Positions 7,321 to 14,210 of a stretch of DNA of 14,210 bases are shown piece after piece; within the stretch, counting starts at the first letter, position 1, and each line of letters opens with the position of its first letter. A model generated the notes under the pieces. The model had not been told where the DNA came from. It searched no databases and saw nothing but the letters and a program-made list of their open reading frames with translations. The translations under genes and the position numbers were made by a program. The DNA is from Candidatus Sulfotelmatobacter sp. (GTDB lineage Bacteria > Acidobacteriota > Terriglobia > Terriglobales > Acidobacteriaceae): NCBI GenBank assembly GCA_030040725.1, contig JASHTD010000258.1:1-14210 (forward strand), written 5' to 3'.

Positions 7321-7755
7321 ATGACCAACAGGAGACAAAGCCGCTGGGCCATTGCCCTCGCCAGTTTTCTCACTTGCTGCTGCGGCCTGAAGGCGCAGGA
7401 TGTCATGCTTGTGGCGAATAAGAATGTGCACGTCTCAGAAATCAAGACCTCTGACGTGCGCGCCATATTTACCGGAGAGAAAACCCGGTTCGCCGACGGC
7501 TCCCATGCCGTGCCGGTGACTTTGAAGGGCGGTCCGGCGCACGAAGTTTTTGTGAAGCACTACCTCGGAGAAAGTCCCGACGAATTCCGCGCGCAGTGGC
7601 GCAAGGCCGTGTTCACCGGGCAAGGCGCAATGCCCAGGGTATTCGATTCGGAGGCGGCGCTGATCGCCTACGTGGCCGATACCCCGGGCGCGGTCGGTTA
7701 CGTGAGTCGTGTTACGCCGGACGACAACGTCAAACTGCTGGTTGCTCTCAAGTAA
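7321..7755 (+). CDS. Short PstS-like periplasmic substrate-binding protein
   Basis: A 144-residue exported protein. The N-terminus MTNRRQSRWAIALASFLTCC is a signal peptide, with likely cleavage after LKA. The mature part resembles one lobe of phosphate-binding PstS-type proteins: DVMLVANKNVHVSEIKTSDV, then IFTGEKTRFADGSHAVPVTL, then FVKHYLGESPDEFRAQWRKAVFTG, and near the end ADTPGAVGYVSR, the usual GxIGY-type segment. It is far shorter than full PstS (above 300 residues), consistent with the small PBP-like-2 proteins. Those often occur without an ABC permease or ATPase, and none is present here. Ligand unknown; phosphate or a similar oxyanion is a guess from the family. ATG at 7321 was chosen because it begins the signal peptide; the ribosome binding site is weak. 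Likely co-transcribed with the porin-like gene upstream. Confidence 0.75.
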   Translation: MTNRRQSRWAIALASFLTCCCGLKAQDVMLVANKNVHVSEIKTSDVRAIFTGEKTRFADGSHAVPVTLKGGPAHEVFVKHYLGESPDEFRAQWRKAVFTGQGAMPRVFDSEAALIAYVADTPGAVGYVSRVTPDDNVKLLVALK

Positions 7756-7764
7756 ATCCGACAT

Positions 7765-7798
7765 AAAAATGCCGCAGTGCTCTATGAACACTGCGGCA
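7765..7798 (-). terminator. Rho-independent terminator of lon, possibly shared with the opposing operon
   Basis: A perfect 10-bp inverted repeat, TGCCGCAGTG at 7770-7779 and CACTGCGGCA at 7789-7798, with a 9-base loop. On the minus strand the stem is followed directly by five T residues (7769-7765), a textbook intrinsic terminator 20 bases after the lon stop. On the plus strand the hairpin begins 14 bases after the binding-protein stop but is followed by AAACAATTT, so termination in that direction should be weaker. Confidence 0.85.
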
Positions 7799-7818
7799 AA
7801 CAATTTCACGAAAGCAGC

Positions 7819-10311
<2,493 letters not shown>

Positions 10312-10316
10312 TGGCT

Positions 10317-10322
10317 CTCCTT
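10317..10322 (-). promoter_or_regulatory. Ribosome binding site of lon, overlapping the HAIR operator
   Basis: AAGGAG on the minus strand, 5 bases before the ATG at 10311. Its first three bases are the last three bases of the inverted repeat at 10320-10340. Confidence 0.8.
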
Positions 10323-10340
10323 GAGTGTAACTCACTCAAG
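10320..10340 (-). promoter_or_regulatory. HAIR operator (HspR-type inverted repeat) upstream of lon
   Basis: The sequence is CTTGAGT, seven bases, ACTCAAG, an exact match to the HAIR consensus CTTGAGT-N7-ACTCAAG recognised by the MerR-family heat-shock repressor HspR. The inner base on each side also pairs, giving 8-bp arms. It sits 8 bases before the lon start and overlaps the Shine-Dalgarno. HspR control of lon is known in Streptomyces. No hspR gene is in this window, so regulation here is inferred. A TTGACG at 10391-10386 could be a -35 element, but I see no convincing -10 partner. Confidence 0.8.
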
Positions 10341-10549
10341 CTTAGATGAGATCTGTGAGGAAAGGTTTCATCCCGTCCGGTAGTTCGTCAACCGAATTCG
10401 TGATCTGATGCCGGATTCGTAATTCTATCGGCAATTTTGTTGATGGCAATGATGCCCAAGGTACCGGGGCTAATGCGGAGGGCTACGGGCGTCGGGCGAC
10501 TATCGATTGAAATGCCGTCATGCCGGGCCTCGGTTGCTGTCACTACTGA

Positions 10550-10582
10550 GCTCCGTGGCATCGTCCGCAGGTGCCACGGAGC
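10550..10582. repeat. Perfect 11-bp inverted repeat
   Basis: GCTCCGTGGCA at 10550-10560 and TGCCACGGAGC at 10572-10582 form a perfect stem with an 11-base loop. Neither side has a T-tract, so it is not a standard terminator. TGCCAC/GTGGCA-type arms recur just to the right (GTGGCA near 10612-10617), so it may be part of a larger structured or dispersed element. Confidence 0.6.
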
Positions 10583-10769
10583 CGAAGCATCCCTATCGCT
10601 TCCACGAGCCTGTGGCAAGGGATGACCAGAGATCGGGCTGGAGCGAACAGCGCGAAAGCGCGAACGAGCAGCGGGAAGACCTTGTCAGCAATAGAACTGC
10701 ACCACTCAAGTTGAGGCGGTTGCACGGCGTCTGAGCCGCTCTCCGAATTCCCGAGCAAGCCGACGGACC

Positions 10770-10790
10770 TCAAGCCAGGACCAGGCTTGA
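10770..10790. repeat. 7-bp inverted repeat downstream of the small outer-membrane protein gene
   Basis: TCAAGCC at 10770-10776 and GGCTTGA at 10784-10790 form a perfect stem with a 7-base loop, 30 bases after the stop at 10820. It could help end that transcript, but there is no T-tract on the minus strand. Confidence 0.35.
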
Positions 10791-10819
10791 TTGGGCTACC
10801 CGCCCCAAAGATGATCCTG

Positions 10820-11686
10820 CTAGAACTTATATCCAAAGCCGATGGAAAAGATCGGGTAAGCCTTGATGACCGTGAGATCGTTGTTGATCTTGTTTTGCTC
10901 GGCGGCGATATTGGTTTGAATCGTAGCAAAGGTGGCCGTCGCCTGGCAGCTCGGATCGGTTGGTGGTACGCCCGGAGTCGTACAAAGCACCGCATTGGCG
11001 AAATTCAAGTGCGCCTTCGGCGATCCCTGGAAAGCGACGCCAAATTCAACGGGTACAGTGAAGTGCTTGTTCGGCTTGCGGGAAACGATATTGCCAAAGC
11101 CGATGGTGACCGTTGGAGAAACAGCATTGAAATTAATCTTCCCATTACCTGTAATCGCAGCCACGTTATTCGCAGGATAGTACTCCTGACCGTTCAATTT
11201 GAAATTGGCTGCAGAGATAGTAGCGGTCAGCGGATCGCCAATATAAGCCAATAGACCCCCGCTCACGTGGAACCCTCCTCCGAAGGGGAAGTAATCATAA
11301 TGAGCTTGGAATGTTTTGAAGCTGATCTGCCCGCCATACTGATTCTGGTCCTCGTGGAAGGTCTTGTCGTAAACAAATGCGTTGAAACCGGCGCGCACAT
11401 TGGACTTGCGTGTAACCGGCGTAGCCACTTCAATGCCCGGACTAATTAGGAAAATGGATAAATTGACGTCCACACCGATTGTGCCGAAACCAACCGAAGG
11501 CTTGGGCGCGGGCTGCGCCTGCGGTGTGGCTGGGGTTTGGGTTGCGGTTGTGGTTGAAGTCGTTTGCGGTGCCGACGGCGCTGGAGAAGAAGATGAGTCA
11601 CTGGAAGGATTGGTTTGGCCATACGCCAAACTCCACATGGCCAGAAACAAGCTGCATCCCAAAATTACTTTTTGAAGTCTCGGCAT
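10820..11686 (-). CDS. Small outer-membrane beta-barrel protein with Ser/Thr/Pro/Ala-rich leader
   Basis: A 288-residue exported protein that I do not recognise as a named family. The signal peptide (VILGCSLFLAMWSLAYG) is followed at about 24-64 by a low-complexity segment rich in Ser, Thr, Pro, Ala and Gln. From about 65 the sequence reads as amphipathic strands with Gly/Tyr/Phe turns (FKTFQAHYDYFPFGGGFHVS, then LLAYIGDPLTATISAANFKL), ending AYPIFSIGFGYKF with a terminal Phe. That pattern fits an 8- to 12-strand outer-membrane barrel, perhaps OmpA- or OmpW-like in size. A Cys pair (LCTTPGVPPTDPSC) could close a loop. The ATG at 11686 is preceded by AAAGGGG at about 4 bases and begins the signal peptide, so it is preferred over an in-frame ATG at 11722. 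The gene stands alone between two long spacers. Confidence 0.7.
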   Translation of the reverse strand: MPRLQKVILGCSLFLAMWSLAYGQTNPSSDSSSSPAPSAPQTTSTTTATQTPATPQAQPAPKPSVGFGTIGVDVNLSIFLISPGIEVATPVTRKSNVRAGFNAFVYDKTFHEDQNQYGGQISFKTFQAHYDYFPFGGGFHVSGGLLAYIGDPLTATISAANFKLNGQEYYPANNVAAITGNGKINFNAVSPTVTIGFGNIVSRKPNKHFTVPVEFGVAFQGSPKAHLNFANAVLCTTPGVPPTDPSCQATATFATIQTNIAAEQNKINNDLTVIKAYPIFSIGFGYKF

Positions 11687-12000
11687 TTCGCCCCTTTCTG
11701 AAGTGTTAATTGGACTTGCCAATCTTGATCGTTTTGAACGCGCGGCCGAGCGCCTTGCTGTATGCCTTTGCGGGTTCTCCCCAAAGCAGTCACCCCTCGA
11801 ATCCGGATGAGAGCAAGAACGTCGCCGCTTCGTGTTTGAACAACCTGGCCTGCTCGCCTCGACTGTGTGCGCCCCAACTGTCGGGACCGCTCTGCGGGAA
11901 GGCCAGCAGAAGACGTTACGCCAATAGGCGCGTTTTGTCGGTGAAGCCGGTCACTTCTTCAAGTGCGGGGCTGCCCCGGCTCAAACCGAACTTGACGGTG

Positions 12001-12032
12001 CCCCATCCAAGCTTCGCTTGGGCGAGGTTTTT
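12001..12032 (+). terminator. Terminator-like hairpin, possibly a dispersed palindromic element
   Basis: CCAAGC at 12007-12012 and GCTTGG at 12016-12021 pair around a TTC loop. Outer bases CC at 12001 and GG at 12026 extend the stem imperfectly, and five T residues follow (12028-12032). This is the layout of a plus-strand intrinsic terminator, yet no plus-strand gene precedes it. It may instead be a repeated intergenic palindrome. Confidence 0.4.
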
Positions 12033-12123
12033 CTATGATTACCTTTGATATCCAAGTTCTTTCGAATGCCCGATTTTTAAGAGAAGAACTTGCTAACGCG
12101 ATGATTTCAGAGATTTTCATGGT

Positions 12124-12147
12124 GGGAAAAGGGGGGAGGGGGAGGGG
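12124..12147 (+). other. G-quadruplex-type tract
   Basis: Four G-runs of 3, 6, 5 and 4 are separated by AAAA, A and A. This meets the usual G4 pattern on the plus strand, with a C-rich run on the minus strand 130 bases past the pheA stop. It is the only such tract in the window. Confidence 0.55.
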
Positions 12148-12276
12148 TAGACCGGATTGCGGCTTCTGATGGCAAAGGCGGCGGGGCCAAGGACTCCGGC
12201 GGGCATCAACCAAATTTATTTCGAGGAAAAATTCACACGCGGCGTCGACAACCGAATCAAGGCAGTCAAAACGCGC

Positions 12277-13161
12277 TCACGCCGCCGGATAAATCCCCAG
12301 CACCTTCACAAACTCAGCGACTTCGCGCAGATGACGCAGGGCATTCCGCGCCGCTTCATCATCACCGCGCAGAAAGTCCACATAGAACACATACTCCCAG
12401 GGACACCCACGCATGGGCCGCGATTCGATTTTGCTCAAACTGATGTCGCGCAGCGCAAATACGCTGAGCGACTTGAACAGCGCCCCTGGAACGTTCGCGA
12501 CTTTGAAGGCAATGGAAGTCTTGTTCGCGCCGCGCGGAATCAGCCGCTGGTAGGGCGGCAGCGAGAACGTCCGCTTACTACGAGCGCCCGACGAGGCTCC
12601 CCTGCCCGGCAGTTTGCGAATCAGAAAAAAGCGGGTGAAGTTGCGCTTGTCGTCTTCAATACCCGCTTGCAGAATTTTCCCGGAGTACTCGCTAGCCGCG
12701 TGATGTCCGGCGATGGCCGCTGTGTCGCGCAGACCCTCCGCGATGACGTGTTTCACGCTGCCCGCTGTGTCATAAAACGGAACGGGTTCGATCCGTGGAT
12801 TTTTGCGGAAAAAGTCGCGGCACTGGTCCAGCGCCACCGGATGTGAGAAAACTCGGCGTACCGCACTCAACTCCACTTGCGGCGCGGCAATCAGGTTATG
12901 GACGATGCGCAGCATGAATTCAGCCTGAATGAATACATCCCGCGCGACCAGAAGATCGGCATGCTCGGCGACCGTGCCGGCCAGCGAGTTTTCGATGGGA
13001 ATTACCGCAGCGGCGGCCGACCCGCGCGCCACGCGATCAAAGACTTCGACAGAACGCGCGCAAGGGACGACCCCGCACTCCGGCAGAATCTGCTCAGCCG
13101 CTTCGTGACTAAATGAGCCGAGTTCCCCTTGAATCGCAACCTTGATATCCGAACGTTTCAT
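12277..13161 (-). CDS. pheA: Prephenate dehydratase with ACT domain
   Basis: A 294-residue cytoplasmic enzyme converting prephenate to phenylpyruvate in phenylalanine synthesis. Residues 1-185 are the dehydratase domain: GELGSFSHEAA near 12-22, IPIENSLAGTV at 54-64, FSHPVALDQC at 105-114 and the catalytic TRF motif at 176-178 (NFTRFFLI). Residues 212-290 are the ACT regulatory domain, with GALF at 226-229 and ESRP at 246-249, the residues that bind phenylalanine for feedback inhibition. There is no chorismate mutase domain, so it is the monofunctional form. A linker of about 25 residues rich in Arg and Ser joins the domains. The ATG at 13161 has a modest AGG upstream; the open frame runs 169 codons further up, but that part is out of frame with rimI and has no homology. 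It lies 32 bases after the rimI stop, so the two are probably co-transcribed. Confidence 0.95.
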   Translation of the reverse strand: MKRSDIKVAIQGELGSFSHEAAEQILPECGVVPCARSVEVFDRVARGSAAAAVIPIENSLAGTVAEHADLLVARDVFIQAEFMLRIVHNLIAAPQVELSAVRRVFSHPVALDQCRDFFRKNPRIEPVPFYDTAGSVKHVIAEGLRDTAAIAGHHAASEYSGKILQAGIEDDKRNFTRFFLIRKLPGRGASSGARSKRTFSLPPYQRLIPRGANKTSIAFKVANVPGALFKSLSVFALRDISLSKIESRPMRGCPWEYVFYVDFLRGDDEAARNALRHLREVAEFVKVLGIYPAA

Positions 13162-13193
13162 TCGCCTGTTCTTATCCGTGAATCTTGCATTGG

Positions 13194-13763
13194 TCAAGCT
13201 TGCACTCGTGACGCCGCAAGCGATTTCTGCAGAATGAGCGCATCCACCCCGTTCGAGTAATAACGTGGAATCGTTCCGACAACCGCGTAACCATGTCGCT
13301 TGTAGAACGCCAGCGCGGAAGTGTTGTCGACGGCGGTTTCCAACTCGACCAAAGGATAGCCCGAGTCGCGCAGACGCTCTTCCGCACGGCTCATCAAGAG
13401 CGATCCAACCCCGTGACGGCGCGCCGTGGCCACCACGTCGATGGTGATGATGTGTCCCTTGCCGTTCTCGACTTCGGTGACGATGAAGCCGGCGATGCTG
13501 CCGGCGCCGTCTGATGTAGATTGATTCTCGGGCGTTCCGAGCCTGTCGGCCATCGCTGCTTCTCTGGGCCGCTTCCCTGCGCCCACAGCCACGAGTCCGA
13601 ACGCGCCTGACCGGCGCAGGTAGTGTTTGAGTTCGGTGCGGGAATAGGAGATCCCCGGAGGAAAGCATTCCTGGTCAATCCGCCAGAGTGTGTCGAGGTC
13701 GGCGGGCTGGAAATCCCGGATCTCGAAATCCTGGACTTCGAAATTTCTGATGGCAAGCGGCAC
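13194..13763 (-). CDS. RimI-type GNAT acetyltransferase
   Basis: A 189-residue GNAT-fold protein, most like ribosomal-protein-alanine N-acetyltransferase RimI, which transfers acetyl from acetyl-CoA to a protein N-terminus. Visible features: strand FEIRDFQPADLDTLWRID near 13-30, the acetyl-CoA loop ATARRHGVGSLLM at 112-124 (R/Q-x-x-G-x-G), and the C-terminal motif NTSALAFYKRHGYAVVGTIP at 147-166 followed by DALILQK, typical of RimI. Residues about 61-88 are an unusual hydrophilic insertion between two core strands. Family assignment is firm; the protein substrate is not. The start is the GTG at 13763; the GGAG before it is only one base away, so initiation is uncertain, but no other in-frame start precedes the fold. 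PilZ lies 54 bases upstream, pheA 32 bases downstream, same strand. Confidence 0.85.
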   Translation of the reverse strand: MPLAIRNFEVQDFEIRDFQPADLDTLWRIDQECFPPGISYSRTELKHYLRRSGAFGLVAVGAGKRPREAAMADRLGTPENQSTSDGAGSIAGFIVTEVENGKGHIITIDVVATARRHGVGSLLMSRAEERLRDSGYPLVELETAVDNTSALAFYKRHGYAVVGTIPRYYSNGVDALILQKSLAASRVQA

Positions 13764-13804
13764 TCCGCCATTGTAGCGGCAGGGGCGCTGTTTAGTGGCG
13801 GCCC

Positions 13805-13827
13805 GGGAATTTCCTGTTCAAATTCCC
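13805..13827. repeat. 8-bp inverted repeat overlapping the PilZ stop codon
   Basis: GGGAATTT at 13805-13812 and AAATTCCC at 13820-13827 form a perfect stem with a 7-base loop. The PilZ stop codon (13818-13820) lies at the edge of the loop. There is no T-tract on the minus strand, so readthrough into rimI is expected; it may stabilise the 3' end or attenuate. Confidence 0.5.
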
Positions 13828-14180
13828 ATTTTGTTGCTGTCGGGATAACGAGGAAGCCGGCTGCAAGCCTCGCGTAGCCGGCTGACCTGCTGATCTAGCG
13901 GATTCAGGAACTCGAAACCATAGACTCTTCCCACTCGATGGCGAACCTGCGCGGTGAAGGTCTCCCCGGCAATGGGATAGACCTTCACCACGTCACCAAT
14001 GTGCAACTCCGAAACCAGGACGGCGGAAAGGCCGCCTTCGCTGATTTCGAGAGTAATGGCGGGAATGACGGAACGGTCCTCGCCGCTGACGGAGATTGGC
14101 ACAGACAGGCGGAAGCGTTTGTAACGTCTTCGGTCGGTGGTGGCCGTCGGCGTACTTCGTGCGGTCGCAGAGCTAGTCAT
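13818..14180 (-). CDS. PilZ domain protein (probable c-di-GMP binding)
   Basis: A 120-residue single-domain protein. After a Ser/Thr/Ala-rich leader of 15 residues, the PilZ signature begins: R18-x-x-x-R22 in DRRRYKRF, the loop that clamps c-di-GMP. The second motif, normally D/N-x-S-x-x-G, reads E45-I-S47-E-G-G50, with Glu at the first position. The barrel continues through VVKVYPIAGETFTAQVRHRV and GRVYGFEFL, the usual PilZ end. It is likely a cytoplasmic c-di-GMP receptor acting on motility, adhesion or secretion, but the target cannot be seen. The ATG at 14180 has only a weak GAGA-type ribosome binding site. It is the first gene of a co-directional run followed by rimI and pheA. Confidence 0.9.
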   Translation of the reverse strand: MTSSATARSTPTATTDRRRYKRFRLSVPISVSGEDRSVIPAITLEISEGGLSAVLVSELHIGDVVKVYPIAGETFTAQVRHRVGRVYGFEFLNPLDQQVSRLREACSRLPRYPDSNKMGI

Positions 14181-14210
14181 AGTTTTCTCTAATGTTTGTC
14201 GCTGATCGTC

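Larger units (their letters stand above)
10341..10819. other. Gene-free spacer with clustered hairpins
   Basis: About 480 bases between lon and the small outer-membrane protein gene. Open frames here are short, Arg/Ser/Pro-rich and lack ribosome binding sites or family features, so I call no gene. The right half contains several inverted repeats: 11-bp arms at 10550-10560/10572-10582, nested short repeats at 10588-10624, a GAAA-capped hairpin at 10650-10661 and 7-bp arms at 10770-10790. The left end should hold the lon promoter. Confidence 0.6.
11687..12276. other. Gene-free spacer with palindromes and a G-rich tract
   Basis: About 590 bases between pheA and the small outer-membrane protein gene. 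No frame has a ribosome binding site plus recognisable protein features; a 112-codon plus-strand frame from 11710 looks like chance. It contains an odd palindrome (CGGGGC-T-GCCCCG, near 11966-11978), a TTC-looped hairpin followed by five T residues (12001-12032) and a G-quadruplex-type run (12124-12147). The right part should hold the promoter of nothing on the minus strand, since both flanking genes point left; the promoter of the barrel gene must lie near 11690-11800. Confidence 0.55.

Noticed and set aside
10704..10715. Second HAIR-like half site (ACTCAAG followed by TTGAG)
   Set aside because: The arms are adjacent, not spaced by seven bases, and it is far from any start codon.
10543..10995. 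150-codon minus-strand open frame in the lon-side spacer
   Set aside because: It overlaps the 3' part of the barrel gene in another frame and has a Ser/Arg/Pro-rich composition without a ribosome binding site.
11710..12048. 112-codon plus-strand open frame in the second spacer
   Set aside because: No ribosome binding site or domain; its end lies in the palindromic hairpin, which suggests non-coding spacer.
13162..13668. N-terminal extension of 169 codons to prephenate dehydratase
   Set aside because: It overlaps rimI in another frame, is Arg/His-rich and has no homology; the dehydratase domain begins right after the ATG at 13161.
13815..13827. tRNA T-loop-like sequence (GTTCAAATTCC)
   Set aside because: No acceptor, D or anticodon arms flank it; it is one arm of a simple inverted repeat.

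Overview
The window looks like a chromosomal segment from an Acidobacteriota genome, probably of the Terriglobia (Koribacter/Acidobacterium) type. I infer this from gene content, not from any search. The pointers are an Oar-like TonB-dependent receptor of about 1,200 residues with a carboxypeptidase-regulatory N-terminal domain, a secreted VWFA-domain protein of the kind expanded in Acidobacteria, a fused MoaD-MoaE protein, and spacers with palindromic structure. Base composition is moderately GC-rich and even. I see no insertion sequence, phage gene, tRNA, rRNA or CRISPR array.

Layout, left to right. 1-408: the start of an inositol-monophosphatase-family gene cut by the window edge, preceded on the same (minus) strand by a small Hfq/Sm-like protein gene. 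447-6024 (minus): the large TonB-dependent outer-membrane receptor, the VWFA protein, and the moaD-moaE fusion; the molybdopterin-synthase gene lies upstream of the VWFA gene and may be translationally coupled to it by a GTGA overlap. 6165-7755 (plus): an outer-membrane porin-like barrel followed 19 bases later by a short PstS-like periplasmic binding protein, a probable two-gene operon divergent from moaDE. 7765-7798: a perfect 10-bp hairpin terminator between converging genes. 7819-10311 (minus): full-length Lon protease. Its Shine-Dalgarno is overlapped by a perfect HAIR operator (CTTGAGT-N7-ACTCAAG), the classical site of the heat-shock repressor HspR. 10341-10819: a gene-free spacer rich in hairpins. 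10820-11686 (minus): a small outer-membrane barrel with a Ser/Thr/Pro/Ala-rich leader. 11687-12276: a second gene-free spacer with palindromes and a G-quadruplex-type tract. 12277-14180 (minus): prephenate dehydratase (pheA), a RimI-type GNAT acetyltransferase and a PilZ protein, closely spaced and co-directional.

Functionally the window mixes envelope proteins (two barrels, a receptor, a VWFA protein, a binding protein) with housekeeping genes (molybdenum cofactor, phenylalanine synthesis, proteolysis, RNA binding, c-di-GMP sensing). I do not see a complete novel defence or mobile system. The most informative signals are the HspR-type operator on lon, the internally placed MoaD Gly-Gly in the MoaD-MoaE fusion, the transporter-less porin plus binding-protein pair, the divergent Hfq-like protein, and the structured spacers that may be dispersed repeats or RNAs.
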